From positions 1,085,066 through 1,149,065 of the forward strand of contig LSYV01000022.1 of assembly GCA_001584585.1 (NCBI GenBank): a stretch of 64,000 nt of DNA. The letters are read 5' to 3'. The notes beneath the pieces are model-generated. The model searched no databases. It was not told where the DNA came from and saw only the letters and a list, made by a program, of their open reading frames with translations. Position numbers and translations under genes: made by a program. Source of the DNA: Gonium pectorale (Eukaryota; Chlorophyta; Chlorophyceae; Chlamydomonadales; Volvocaceae). Every line of letters begins with the position of its first letter. Within the stretch, counting starts at the first letter, position 1. Positions 1 to 13,689 of the stretch are shown here, piece after piece.

Positions 1-3000
1 CCGGTTACGGCCGGCGCCGGCGCCACTGCCGCCAGTGGGCCCGGCGGCAAAGGCGCCGGCGCCATGGAGGCTGGCCTGGCCGAAGCCGGGCGCCTGGGGC
101 CCGCCGCCGCCGCCGGCTGCGCCCTGCCCCAGGACCGCGGTGGAGGCCTGCCAGCTGTGGGGCGCGTCCGACGCCTGCCACCCGTCGCCGACCTGCGGGA
201 TGCGCCACACACGTTAGCGCGCAACAAGCTGACGGCTACGGCGTGTGCGAAGCGTGAATCGCACCGCAAGGTGGACCCGCCTAGCTCTGCCACTGCATGG
301 CCCCTCCCGTCCGCATTTGCAGCGTGCGCCGCTTGAGCCTGCCACATGAAGCACAGCCACCCTATCCTGCCCGCACCTTGACTTGCGCGTATCAATTGCG
401 GGTTTCAACCGCAGATTGGGCTCACCTGCCTCCCTTACCGCCCTCGCCCTCCCCACTGGATAACCCGCACTGCCCAGTGGTGCACGCAACCCCCCAACCT
501 CGACGGCGCGAGCCCCCGCGCACCTCCACTTGCAGCCGCGCCTCCAGCGCTGTATTGTTGCGCACCACCAGCCGCAGCGGGACCACCGCCAGGCTGCTGC
601 GCCGGAAGTCGTGGCGGATGACGGGGCCTGCGGGGCCGGCCGCGCTGCTGGCGCCGTTGGGGCCCGTCAACAGCATGCGGATGGGCGCCATGTGGGCCTG
701 GTGGGCGCCATGGGCAGGGGCAAGGGCAAGGGAAGGGTTGGCGGGGACGGGAGAGCTGTCGGAAAATGACCTTATCGATACGGTCGTCACTTCGAGGCGC
801 CGTAGGAAGGGAGCGTGGGCCATGCGCTTAAAGATCTGCACACGCAAGGAGAGCCGCCAACTCCACAAGGTGCAAGTCCCTTCTCCTTGTTCAACGGTAT
901 CATCGACCCTCCGGAACCGCCGCTAGTGCCGATGCACCACCCTGGCTCAGGATGACTGCCCGTGGGGCCTTGCCGCAGCTCCGCCAGGGGCTCCGATGCA
1001 TCCACATCCGAGCAAGACCTGCGATGAGAAAGCCCCCACGCTGCCGTAGCCGCTCCACCCCTGACCGCTGACCCACCTGCAGGCACCCCGACAGGTCCCG
1101 CCCCGCCTGCGTGTCATACGGCCGGCACAGCCCCAGCCGCTGCTGCCCCTGGTGCGGCCCCGTCCGCTGGCTGGCTACCACGTGCCACAGCAGCAGCAGA
1201 TCCAACGGCGGGTCCGCCAGCGGCAGCGCAGGCCGCCCCGGGCCCGAGCCCCCAGGCTGCGGGCTGGCCGCCGGCGGGCCAGCCGGGCCCGGCGTAGGCG
1301 GTCGCCCGGATCCGCCAGGGACCCCGCCGGTCGGCCCTGCTTGGACGCCAGCAGCACTGCCAGGTCCTGGCGCAGCGGCGGCATGGCCGGCGAAGGAGGT
1401 ACCCCGGGAGAGTGATGGCGGGGGACCTCCGTGCGGCGCCTGGCCGGGCTGGAAGGCGGCGGCCCCGTGAGGGCCGGCCACCGCCTGGCCGGGCCCGAAA
1501 CTGGGGGAGGGGCCCAGCGCCGGCGGCTGCGGGCCCATGCCTGGCTGCGGTACCGCCAGACTCCCGCCGGGCGGCGCGCCGGGGCCCCCGATCGGCACCC
1601 CGGGGCCGCGCACTGGCAGAGGGGCTGGGGTTCCTGCCAGGGTGGGCCCAGGCGGCCCGCCTGCGGCTCCGCCCGTTGTCGGAGCGGTGACCATGCCCTT
1701 CCGGCCGCGACGGTAGAAGTGCGCCAGTACGCCCGGGCCGAACAGGTTGAGCCGCTGCAGGCCCGGATCGGCGCCATCCACGTATGGCAGCCGCCCGCTG
1801 GGGCCCGCGGCGGACGCCCCCAGCCCGCCGTCCCCGAGCGCCAGCGAGCGAACCGCCTCCGCTGCCTGAGCCACCGCCATGGCGGCGTTGGCCATACCGG
1901 GCTCGTCATGCCGGCCAGGCGTAGCCATGCCGCTAGGGGGCGGGCTCGGACCTGCGCCAGGGCCCCCGGCGTGGGGTGGCCCGCCGGCAGCCGACGCGCC
2001 CGACCCCGCGGGTCGCTGCACCGGCGGGGGCGCGATCAGCTCCAGCGACAGGCTTGCCGACTCCCCGGGGTGCAGTGGGACAGCAAGCGGCAGGCTGCGC
2101 GTGAGCGGAGGTGCCGCGGGGCCAGAGCCCGACTCGGCGGCCGGCCCGCCGTGGCCACCGCCCGGCAGCTGAGCGTCGGCCACAGGCGCGGAGGACCCCA
2201 AGCCGCCGCCGAGGACGGCGATGCGCCACCCGGCGGGCGGCCCGCGCGCCGTGGGCGTGGAGGGGTGTCCCGCCGGCGTGACGGAGCCTGACGTGCCCGG
2301 GTGGCCGTGCTGCTGGCTGGTGGGCGGCACCGTCACCGCTGCCACCTGTTGGAGCACCACGCGCTCCCCGTCCTGCGGAGGACACACCAGTAGACGGTTT
2401 CCTTGACGGCTTCGAGACGGTGTTCATGGGATTAGCCTGTGCATGAGATGAGCGGTCTGTTCTCCTGGTGAACATACCGCTGCCGATACCAATACGAGTT
2501 GACACTGCTGGCCGCGTCCCTAAAGTGTGTACTTCTATCTTCTATCCCGGGATGATTTTCCGATCAGAAGGTGGCCCAATGCCAGCAGGCAAAGGCACAC
2601 AATGGCAGACGATCCATGGGCTTCAGGTTGATGACTGACCTTGCTGTTGTCGATGGCCAGGCGGAGCTGGCAGTGCGACAGGTGCGTGGGCGAGGGCCAC
2701 ACGAACGGCCGTGCAGCCAGCAGCGGCTGCACCGCTATGCTGCCGCAGACGCGCAGCGTGCGGTGCCGCATGCCGCACTTGGGCGCCTGCATGGAGCACC
2801 GATGGGGAACACGTCCTGAGAAACCACGGACCCATAAGTTGGAGTCGGGGCTGCACACGCAACGGGGAGTACAACGGGGTAGCGAGATTGTGTGGGACAA
2901 GTGGAGCACCCAGTTGCACGGCCCAGGATCGGGCTGCATAGCCCTGGACCCCCCGGCGCCCTCCTCACCGAGGGCTCGCCGTACCACACCAGCGGCAGCT

Positions 3001-6000
3001 TGAGCGTGCCCACCCCGCGGGGGTGGAGCCACAGCGGCCACTCCAGCACCTGCCCTGGGGCCAGCTCGCGGCCGGGCCACAGCCGGTACAGCTGCAGGTG
3101 CCGCTGGGACGCCAGCGTTATCTTACTCAGCTGCACCGTCTCGCGCGGGTCTGGGCCGGCGAAACAAGAGGACGGGACCGGGGGAGGGGCGCATGGGCGA
3201 TGCGGACGAATTGGGCGCAGGGGGCGTTTGCGCGACCAATACGACGTGCAGCGAGTATGACCAGTACGTCACGGGGGATAACGCCGGAACAGCGACGGAA
3301 GGAGAAAGGAGCTGAAAGTGCCGGTCCGTTCCCGATCTGGCCTTAGGCTGGGTTGCTATGGCTGTGAGACTCACACGCGCACACCCACCCGTCAGGCTCT
3401 CGAGCAGCGGGCGGTCCTTATTTGCGTCCGTGGCAGGGCAGACCGCCTCGGGGTGCCCCACCACCAGCGACAGAGCGCGGAGGGGCAGGCCGCCAACGTT
3501 GCGGACGCGCATGATTACCCTGCGGGACCAGGGCGGGGGAGGACGGTGCACCTTCTTAAGCTCGTGCGGGGGCCTTGGCATAAACTCTGCCTGGCACAGC
3601 ACGGCGGAAGCAGACCATCCCAATAACAAGTAACGCCTAAGTGTTGGAATGCAGCTTTCGCCCACTGGCATACGGTGGTAAACCTGAGGTACCAAGGGCA
3701 TGCCCGCTTCGCCTGTAACAATGACCAATAAGCTACGTACGCTTACCTACACAGCTCTCCCGAGTAGAGCGCGGGCGGAAGCGGGTCGGCGAGTAGCTCC
3801 AGTCGCGGCATGGTGGGTACCACCTGGAACAGAAGTCGCCTGCGCGGGGGTGGGGAATGGTAACAAGCAATCTCGTCAAGTAAACTCGGAGCACATGCCC
3901 CATGGTCCGTCGCAACGCAACCTCAATAGCAAGCTGACGGCCCGCTCCCGTACTGACAGCCCCTTGCCTGTGCGGAGGGTAGTGCTTGAGCTGCCCCGGC
4001 CTGCGGAGGAGGAACGGGCGGAAGTGGGTGCGAGGCAGTCGTCACGCCTGGCCGCGCCACAAAGCACCGGCACAATGCCGTCCACGAAGGCCGGGCGACG
4101 AGCTTGCTTGCATGCTGCGGTACGGTACATGCAGCGCGGAGTAGGCAAGGAAGTCGTGATGCCTGGCCACGTAATTCGCAATGCCGTTCACGCTGGCTGT
4201 GTGATGACGGTACACAGTATACCACATCCTATACGGAGTACGCATGGGCATTATTCGGCCATGTACCGTAAGCCGCAGCGGCCCGTGCGCGCCGTTGCCG
4301 CCAGCTGCCCACCGTGTGCCCTTGGGCTTCTTCCGCCGTCGGCCCTTGACGTCGAAGGCGATGCGCCCGTGCGCCACGCCGTTGAGCGTCCAGGTGACGC
4401 CCGTGACGCGCAGCCAGCCGGGCGCCCGCGGCAGCACCCGCAGCACCTCCACCAGCGCCTCACCGGGATGTAGCGTGAACTGCGCCTCGGGCACGTGGAT
4501 CTGGAGGAGCAGAGGAACCATATCGTATCCAGATTCAACCTAGTGCTCAGGGCATGAAACTCGTATGGAGATCTGGATATGGAGGAAGTGAGGGACAACA
4601 GGGCGCGAGGCTGATAGAGGCCGGTGCGGCGCGATTGCGCAAGGAAGGCACCCGACTGCAGGCAGCACTCAACGCCCATCCAGCAGGACCACGTAAAGAT
4701 AACCCGGCACAGAAAGCATTTAATGCAGACTTACGAACTCGCTGCGGGGCTGGGCGCTGATGGCCGCAGGCGCCCCGCCGGGAAGCAGAGGGTGAAGGCC
4801 GTCGGCTGCCACGGAGGAAGAGGAGGCCGTGGCGCTGCCAGCCGCAGCTGCGTCTGCAGCCTGCGCACGCGCTGCTGCCGCGTCGCCCTCGGCCGTGAAG
4901 GTGCAGATCAGCTGCACGTTCGTAACCTGTCGCAAAGATAGTATGCAGGCAAAGCAGGATTCATGACACACAGCTCGCAGCCCGCAAAGCAGGGTCCAGC
5001 ATCAGAAGCCCTTTCGTCGATTCCACAACCACAGAAGCAACGTACCAGCAATCAAACGGTACTGCGCAGCTCCCGAAGAAAGCACACCGTCGTTACACAC
5101 TTTGATGGGTCGCATGCCGACTCCCCTCAAGCACCTGGAAGCCCTCACCTTGAGCTTCACTGCCAGCGGGTTGCGGAACTCCACCTGCACGCCCACCTCC
5201 TCGCCCGCCACGCACATCGTGTACTCCTCGTGCTGCATAAGCGGTCAGACCAAAGGGTTGGAACGGGGCCAAGGGAGCCGATGGAGCCAAGCAGCTACCA
5301 CAAAGATACCGCCTGACGTCGATATATGTAGCCAGGGGGGTCCACAACGAAGGCAGGGGGATTGCCGCGCGTTGCTTCACAATGAGTTGGTGAACAGGCT
5401 TAACCGCGTCTGGCTTACATCCTTTTCCTGCTTGAATCCGCCGCCCTCCACCAACCAGTTGTTTGAGCCGCTCGTGCACACGGCCTCCATTCGCAGCCAT
5501 GTGCTGTCAGCTACCTGTGCGGGATTAGGGGCCGCAGGGCCGGGGAGGTAAAACGGGGTGGCCGAGAAACGGAGGCAGCAGGCCTACGGTAGAAGGCAAC
5601 CTGATACAAATCAGCCGCGGGATGCGCACCACCACACGTCCAACACAATCCTTGATGCGACTAGGCACTAAATCCGACCACCGCATCCAGAGTGCACGGA
5701 TGCTCAACAGCGCGTATGTGGATTGATGTGCACCCGACTCACAGTCCTGGCTGCTGGCCCCGCGTAGCAGGCGCTGTCGCTGCATAGCACGCGGACGTCG
5801 TAGCGGTTGACCAGCGGCAGCGGCAGGCTGTCCACCAGGCTCACGCCACCCTGGAGAGTAGGAGCAGGCCAGGGGGAATCAACGGAGGATCACGCACTGG
5901 AAAGAGAACTGCGGATGATTCAATTGAGAGTGCATGGCGCTGCGCTCCAGTCAAGCAATGGCGCCCTGAAGGTTGGTTGACGGCACAGCCAACATTAACC

Positions 6001-9000
6001 TAGCCCGACTCCCCCTCGCCCCTTACTGCGACTCGGTTTCACGCGTCTCAACCCGTTTCCCTTTTTCGCTTCCCCTAATCCCCACCCACGTTTGTGATGG
6101 CGAGCTGGTCGCGCACCCCCGCTAGCAGGTTGAGAAACTGCGTGACGTTGTTTGCCTGCTGGGCGGGCGGCCGGTGCCCGCAGTCCAGCAGAGCGCAGTA
6201 GTGCCACAGCGCACGCTCCTTGTCGCCGTACTGCGGACCACAGGCAGGACAGGGCAGGACAAGAGGCGCTCCGGCTTGGCGACATGAGGAACGGACCCGC
6301 GGCACTATCTAAGACGTGCCCGGCCCATACTTAGCGACACGACGCTAGGTGGTTGGGAGCGCAGCCAAGCCGGGCCAGGCTGTTACCGACCTCGACACAC
6401 TGCGCCCCGAGGACCGCGTGAAGGTGCTCCTCAATGTGCTTCCACTTGCGCCCCAGGTACAGGCTCAGCACCTGGAAGGTGGAGGGGGGGGAGGAACGAC
6501 CCCGGAGACACAACAAGAGCGTTGGACCGGCAGGCAGGCAGGCAATGGCCAGAAGGCGGGAGCCCATTTTCAGCACGTGCAATCTTGCGCGTGATCTGGC
6601 GACGCTTCACTAGCATAACTTCCGATCTCGTCAGAAGCATCAAGCTGTCTCCCGGACCTGATGTGCTGCTGCCCACGCATTCCGGCATGCACCTGTCCCA
6701 ATCTAGCACGACCCCCGGGGCAACCGGGATTGTCGGCACTGCAGCCCGCACCTGGCGGTAAGCGTGGATGGCGATGCGCTTCTGGCCGCAGCAGATGTAG
6801 CGGATGCCAGCCAGCACCATTTGGAACGCGAACTTGCGCACCAGCGGGGGCCGCGCAAAGAGCATCGCGTATGCCGACTGCGGTGAAAGGGTTGACAGCG
6901 GCCGCGAGGGACGCGTTCACGATACGGGCGCGACTGACTGGCAACGGGCCCAGGATGCCCAACTGGAGCGGCCTCCACACCAGCGCTAGCGTATCCAAAA
7001 CGCATGCCTCTTGATCTTGCAGTGCGCCACGGGCTGGACCACCGGCATCGATCACTGGGGATGATTGGCCCCCGCACCTGTTCAAGCAGCAAGCCCGCCC
7101 GGGCGTTCTCCTCCTCAGACTGTGCGCGCATGAGCGCGTCGCTGGTGGCGCGGTGCCGCCCCGCCGCGCTCTGCACCGCCGCGCCAAGGAGCACCACCCG
7201 CGTCGCCAGCATGCGCCCGACCTTGCTGGCGGCCAGGATGCCCGGCGGCGCCCCGCTGGCCTGGCCCGCAGCTGCGACCTGCGGCGCCCCGCCGTTGCCC
7301 GGGGGTGCGCCGCCAGCGCCTGCCATGGAGGCTGCGGCGGCGGCGATGGCTGCTGCGGGCGGCTTGATGTAGTTCTCGTAGGCGCGCATGAAGTACTTCA
7401 TGGGGTCGTTCTGGAGCAGGACCGCGGCGATGGGGTCCGCCGGTTCGCCCAGGACGCCGCAGAGGCCGATCATCTCCTGTCATACATGAACACATCGCCT
7501 GTGAAGGGCTGCTGTTGATGGACTTGTAATCCAAGCCCAGGCACGGGACGTCGCCTCAAGCTAACTGCATATGAAATACACATTTGCTCACAGGTATATT
7601 TCGAAACGGAATTGCATGTTCCGCGTTGGCACCCACGCGGGCCGTCGGATTGAAGGCTTCTCAACTGCTCACCTCCACGCCCGCGTACCACTTGAAATTG
7701 TTCTCCGCCAGGTAGTCCTAATCGGCGAAATGGCAGGTGCACAGAATATCGGTTTGCAGCCACCCGCAAGGGCAAACAGCACATGAGAGCAATCCCAGGA
7801 CGGCGGCTCCCGTGTATGGCCCTCGAAACAAACGGACCTGCGCCGCCAGGCGGTACGTGGACTCGGCGAAGGCGTACTGCCGCAGCAGGAACGCCAGGTC
7901 GCCCAGCTGCCGCATCTGGCCCTCCACGCTGTGCCAGGGGTAAGGCCTGGGAGGAGGCGAGCAAAGCACAGAGGGCTCATCACAAACAAAGATAACGAAG
8001 CCGTGCATGAAGTCCCCAGCCCACGCATACATGCGAGCCGCATACTGGAGTCTTGCCCTCGCGCCGAAGATGCTTACAAGACTGCCACGGGCCCGGCGCA
8101 CCTGTCGGTCGTGCGGTCCTCAGCCGACCCCTTCCAGAAGCGGTTGAGGCGGTTGCGCAGGCCCCGCCGCGCGGCAGTGATGGACGTGTTGAGTCGAGCC
8201 ATGCGCTCCTCTAGGCGGGGCAGCAGCGTGCGTGACACGAACTCGCGCACAAAGGCGCCTACGGCATCCAGATCCTGGAGGCACAGACAAAGAGCGGCTG
8301 TTACTGTACGCTGGAGCAATGTGTTGACATAGGCGTTGCTCACAGGACCAGGTTCCTGTACCTTGCAGTCTCTCTGACAGACACATGCTCGTCTAGTTCG
8401 CGATATTGCGTGCCGAGTACTGCTAGGCTGCTCCGCACCGAACTCCTTTGGCAGCTGCGTATCCGCAGTCTGGGGATGAAACACCTCGCAGATTCAGAAC
8501 CCCGTCACCCTTACTTGAACGGTCAGAAAGGCGCCCACACCGCCCGGCGGCCCCGGCGGCCGCGCCAGTGGCTCGCCAGCGCCTCCGCCTGGGAGGCAAG
8601 CGTGCTGGTAGCGTGCGAAGAAGTCGACCGGAACTCCGCTATGGGCCCGGTCGCCTGCAAAGTGCAGATACGCTCAGCACCTGGCCAAGCGGGCCTTCAA
8701 CGGGAGCAGAGAGGCCTCCGGCACGGCTCCTGGCAAAGGGTATGACATTGTGTGCATTGTAGAGCACCGTCGCTTACCGTTTCCGGAATTGATGCGCAGG
8801 AGGGAGCAGTGCGCCTCGCCGTACAGCTTACGGATTGCAATGAGGTTGTCCTGAGCCCTGCGCACGGCACGTTCAACAGCATACCATCAGGATAATACCC
8901 AGTTATGGTGACCAACACAGCAGGTGTGAAATGCTGAACTGTCTAGCCAGAACCCGCCAGCCAAGGGGTTCCCACTGCACTTCAAACAGTGTAACCCCTC

Positions 9001-10632
9001 CTGAGCTGCCCCTTCTACGGACCCCTCCCCGCGCTCAGTTGCGCACCGCTTCTCGCTCATGCCCGCCGCGGCGTCCAGCAGCAGCACGTAGTGGCGCGGG
9101 AAGTCCCGGTCGCGCACCGTGTACATAACGTCCTGCTGCATCAGCGGTGGCAGCAGCAGCTGCCCCAAGAGCGTGTCGAAGTGCGAGGCCGGGTTCGTCA
9201 CGTCGGCGGGAATCACGTACACGCCTGCAGTGAGGCGGCGCAGCGAGGAGGGTTTACATTGCATGTTCCCAAGGGCCAACTGCGCCCATGCCGCCACCGC
9301 GCCCCATGCGGTCCAGTCTGGGAAGGTGGGCAGACAAAATAGGGTGCATTGCGCGCATGCTCCCGACCACCGTTCTGAAGGACAGAAAGCGCCCAGCTGT
9401 GTAGCCACGGCCGAGCACATGCGCTTGCGTCGCTCACATGCGACGGGGTGGTCGAGGGTCTCGTGGTCCCCGAACCGGAGCAGCCGTAGGAACTCGGAGC
9501 GATACTCGTCGAACCAGGGCGTCAGCTCCCGCATGTCCGGCGGCTTGTCTGCAGGGGGGGCGTCGTGTGGGCCGCTGCGCACATAAACACAGGTGTGTTC
9601 CGCATCCATGCCCGCGGACTCCGCGATGCGGTGCGCCCAAACAGCAGTTGCTGGCGCCTCTTGCAACCATGCGGGCGGGCCCTGCTATATGGCCAAACCC
9701 AAGCTGGTACGTGGTTGTGATGCCCCATCCCCCGCGCACACCTCTCCGTCAGAGATGGCCGACGCGGCTGCAGCCGCTGCGTACCTGACATGAGCCGCTG
9801 CAGGAGCTCCGGCGAGGGGTCCAGCTTGGCATGGCGCTGCGCCGACGCCTTGAGAACCTCCTGCAGGTGCCCCTCAATGACCTGCATGGCCGTGTGGCCG
9901 TGTGGCGGCCAAGACTGTTCAGTGTGACGCAGTTGAGGGGACAACCTTGCAGCAGCCTGCCAGCGCGGTTCAGCAGTCGGAAACCGTCTGGGCTCGTGCG
10001 TGCGCTGCACGCATGATGACAAGCCCGCTTCCCAGCATACCGCTACACTGACCTCTTGCCTGGGTTCAGTACCCAATGAGACGTGCGTTACCGCTTTGTC
10101 TGCCAGCCCTGGCTCGTATTCCACGCAGAGCACCAACCCCGCACCCCTTGGCCATAACCCTGTAAGCCCCAAAACGTGTCACACCTCCGGGCTCGGCTGG
10201 TAGAGCGTTGCGGCCTCGTAGAAGCGGACCCGTAACTCCGGGATGCGCGCCAGGGACTCCCCGACCCGAATTTGGGCTACGGAACGGGTACAAGCATGGA
10301 GGATACAGTTAGGGCGTGCATCCGTCCGGCAACGGCCAGGAGATGCCAATGCCGCAGCTAGGCACGGTGTGGATACCCACGTGCGACCTAGCCCCACCCC
10401 CTCCCTCCGTCCCCCCGTCCCAACACACGGGGATTAGTCTCCCGCCAGCCCAATGGCATATGGGGGAGCTCCCTGGCGCACCATTGAGCTGGTAAACGCT
10501 GCTGTAGGGGCGCAACAGGTCCACCAAACACAGCCCGTTCCGCGCCTGGACTGCTGCTTCGGCAGCCGGTGTTGCCGCAACGAGCACGGATGGAGCGTAC
10601 TGTTGCTGGAGCCATGGCCGAGCGGTGTCCAT
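1..10632 (-). CDS. TRAPPC8: TRAPP complex subunit 8 (TRS85-like), 3' end outside the window
   Basis: Subunit of the TRAPP tethering complexes that activate Rab GTPases on Golgi and autophagy membranes. I join 26 exons in phase: 10482-10632, 10185-10276, 9785-9881, 9438-9659, 9047-9224, 8778-8857, 8515-8654, 8102-8274, 7838-7928, 7673-7717, 7078-7476, 6752-6877, 6391-6471, 6090-6230, 5743-5850, 5419-5514, 5149-5232, 4735-4926, 4313-4500, 3747-3839, 3389-3519, 2969-3150, 2640-2786, 1077-2372, 524-697 and <1-192. This gives about 1,633 residues without reaching a stop. Family landmarks in order: LVDLLRPYSSVYQLNG near the start, ELTPWFDEYRSEFLRLL, LDHPVAC, PRHYVLLLD, LLRINSG, the helical block ending RRGLRNRLNRFWKG, then AGVEEMIGL, LPLPLVNRYDVRVL and C-terminal beta-sandwich segments (RVTGVTWTLNG, IRHDFRRSSLAVVPL). 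The ATG at 10632 is the first in frame. The 1077-2372 exon adds a long Pro/Gly/Ala-rich stretch. Identity is firm; single exon edges, mainly 8515-8654, are less so. Confidence 0.88.
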
Positions 10633-10954
10633 GCCGAGCTTCCCCAGTTGCGGGAGCTGCTTACACGCGATGGGTCGGTCAAAGTAGTAGCCTCATGCTC
10701 GGGATTTGGGTGCCGTGTGGTACGCCATTCTTGTAATTCACTATTCCTCCGGTTTGGGGTCGTTTTGCCTCGACGCGAAGATGTACGACAGCGGTGCCGG
10801 TTTGAGCTGTGCCTCTTTGCGCTCATGCCTAGCACGTCCTTGTGCTGTGCATGGTCCCAATCTCAACTTCTGAGTTCGCATTTGCCACACGCCACCTCTA
10901 ATCCAGTGCTGATGTCGCCTTAAGGATCTTGGTCGAACCAGGCCCCCTCCAACC
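10633..10954. promoter_or_regulatory. Shared intergenic region of the TRAPPC8/TM9 head-to-head pair
   Basis: The 322 bases between the start codon of TRAPPC8 (minus) and that of the TM9 gene (plus) must hold both 5' leaders and both core promoters, unless a leader is spliced further away. I see no clear TATA box. The assignment as a bidirectional promoter rests only on gene orientation and distance. Confidence 0.45.
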
Positions 10955-13689
10955 ATGAAACTCCTAGTGCCATGCGCTCTCCTGGCCCTGCTGCAGCTAA
11001 GCGCAGCGGCCCGGCTGCCCGCGGACGCACAGCTGACGCTTGGGCGCCAACTCTTGGGCGAGAAGGACCATAAGTATAAGGCCGGCGAGAACGTGCCGCT
11101 GTGGGCGAGCAAAGTGGGGCCATTCACCAATCCTAGGTGAGCTTAGGGCGTGCGGACAGGCGGCAAAGGCAGTGTAACTGCACAACAGCCCCCGTGGTCG
11201 CGCGACCGCAGCGAGACCTACGAATACTACAAGCTGCCATACTGCCAGCCTAAGGATGGCGTTAAGAACAAGCTGCTGGGCATGGGCGAGCTGGTGGAGG
11301 GGAACCGCCTCGCCAGCACCCCCTACCAGCTGCAGTTCCGCTCGGACCGAAAGAGGGAGCAGGTCTGCGAGCAGCTCCTGGATCAGGAAAAGCTGGCCAA
11401 ATTCCGCAAGGTAGGCGTTCAGTATGTCTCAAGTGGGCAGTCGGGCAGACATCGCCATGCCGCACTACGACGATGGGCCACCCGCTACCGCAGGCCGTCC
11501 AGGACGATTGGTATTTCCAGATGTACTACGATGACCTGCCTGTGTGGGGGTTCATCGGTAAGATGGAGAAGCTGTTTAAGCCGGGTGGCGTGACGGAGTT
11601 CAAGTACTACCTGTTCACGCACATCGACTTCGACGTCAAGTACAACGACGACCGGGTCATCGAGATCAACATCTCGACAGACCCCCAGGAGGCGGTGGAC
11701 ATTTCAGAGGGTATTACGGACACGGTGAAGGCCAAGTTCACGTACTCGGTCAAGTGGACCCCAACCACCACACGGTTTGAGCAGCGCCTGCAGCGGTACG
11801 AGCGTTTCCCGCTTAACCCCGTGCATCTGGAGGTGGGGATCGCAGGAAGAGCACCTGGCACGCGCTTGGAACGCTGCTCACTTGCATCCTTTGTCCTGCA
11901 CCCCGCAGATTCACTGGTTCTCAATCATCAATTCGTGCGTGACGGTGCTGCTGCTCACGGGATTCTTGGCGACCATCCTGATGCGTGTGCTGAAGGCCGA
12001 TTTCATCAAGTACTCGAAGGACGATCGTGAGTTTCATGCTGCTGGCCTGTGGCGCTGAGCTTCTCGCCACCTGAAACCACGAGCCTTGCCCCATGTAGCC
12101 GCTATGGATGAGGAGGAGTCGGGCTGGAAGTATGTGCATGGTGACGTGTTCCGCTTCCCGCCCTACAAGAACCTGTTCTGCTCCTTCGTGGGCACGGGCA
12201 CACAGGTGCGGACGGACGGGTTCAGAGGCTAGTCCTGCATAGCAGGCCGTTGCGCAGCCACTGCGTTGCTACCAGATCAAAGCTGGACAGACCGCAGAAG
12301 TGAGCCATGCTAGCTTCCGTGGGCTGACGCGTGCATGCACTAAGCGACATCAACTATTTCCCCTTGTTTGCAGCTGTTCTACCTGGCGCTGTTTATTTTC
12401 GGCCTGGCGCTGATTGGCGTGTTCTATCCCTACAACCGCGGCGCTCTGTACACCGCGCTGATTGTGCTGTACGCGCTCACGTCGTGCATTGCCGGCTTCG
12501 TAGCCTCGTCGTACTACAAGCAGATGGAGGGGGAGCTCTGGGTCCGCAACATCTTGCTGACCTGCTTTGTCTTCTGCGGGCCGTTCCTCTGTATGTTTGC
12601 GTTCCTCAACACTGTTGCCATCGTCTACAGGGTATGTTGGGGCTTGGGACGGATGCGTAAAGGGAAGGCAAGAGAAACTTTTGCTGCGCTTGTGCGCCGG
12701 TACCAGGCAGTTTCGGGCAGGCGCACACCATGGTCGTGACCCCTTCCGTGCTTCTGAGTGGTGCTGATCCCAGCGACTGGCGCCCGACCTTTGCGCCTAG
12801 CACCATGTGTTCGCATGTCGGGGCTCTTTACGACGCCAGAAGGACCGGAACGAACGTGCTCCCGCTGCCGCTGCATGATTACTTTGCCCTCCCCTCAGTC
12901 GACTGCGGCGCTGCCGTTCGGCACGATCGTCATTATCGTGCTGATATGGAGCGTGGTCACCATTCCGCTGACCGTGTTCGGTGGCATTGCTGGCAAGAAC
13001 AACCGGTACGTGGGGCGATTGTGCCTGGGGAGGACAAATGCAGAGTCATCCGATTAAAATGGCAGCATTTAGGGCAGATGCGCGCGATTATCCTGGTTGC
13101 CTTCCAGTTCCACACCTGCAAGCCATGCGTTCGGAATGTGCTGACGACGTCGTGCTGGGACCGCCCGCCATACCTCTGCAGCGCCGAGTTCTTTGCGCCC
13201 TGCCGCACGAACAAGTACCCGCGGGAGATTCCGCAGCTGCCCTGGTACCGCACCACCGTTCCTCAAATGGTTATGGCAGGCTTTCTGCCCTTCTCCGCCA
13301 TCTACGTTGAGCTCTACTACATCTTCGCCTCGGTGTGGGGCCACAAGGTGTACATTATCTGGTCCATCCTGGCCATTGTGTACGTCATCCTCATCATTGT
13401 CACGGCGTTCATTACTATCGCGCTCACCTACTTCCAGCTGGCGGTGGAGGACCACCAGTGGTGGTGGCGCTCATTCCTGTGCGGCGGGTCTACTGGCTTC
13501 TTCGTGTACGGCTACTGCTTCTACTACTACATCTCGCGCTCGGACATGAGCGGCTTCATGCAGACAGCCTTCTTCTTCGGGTACATGCTCATGGTGTGCT
13601 TCGGGTTCTTCCTCATGCTAGGAACCGTTGGCTGGCGCGCGTCGCTCATGTTCGTGCGGCACATTTACCGCGCCATCAAGTGCGAGTGA
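10955..13689 (+). CDS. Transmembrane 9 superfamily protein (nonaspanin, TMN1-like)
   Basis: Nine-pass endomembrane protein of Golgi/endosomes, implicated in sorting of membrane cargo and adhesion. Eight exons join in phase: 10955-11136, 11212-11410, 11494-11832, 11909-12026, 12099-12205, 12374-12631, 12899-13005 and 13182-13689, giving 605 residues, normal for the family. A signal peptide (MKLLVPCALLALLQLSAAA) opens the protein. The lumenal domain has the typical ENVPLWASKVGPFTNP and ETYEYYKLPYCQP segments. Residue 241 onward carries one membrane span, then three in exon 6, one in exon 7 and four in exon 8. The C-terminus YRAIKCE carries the KxD/E motif used by this family for COPI-dependent Golgi retention. 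The closest remembered relative is the plant TMN1 type, which ends almost identically. It lies head-to-head with TRAPPC8 and tail-to-tail with RAD51B. Confidence 0.93.

Noticed and set aside
1431..2291. Long plus-strand open frame (286 residues) opposite TRAPPC8
   Set aside because: It is the antisense shadow of the Pro/Gly/Ala-rich TRAPPC8 exon; GC-rich low-complexity DNA leaves several frames open.
8671..8735. Extra TRAPPC8 exon (VPEASLLPLKARLA)
   Set aside because: Including it breaks the phase with the next exon; skipping it keeps the frame (8778-8857 joined to 8515-8654).
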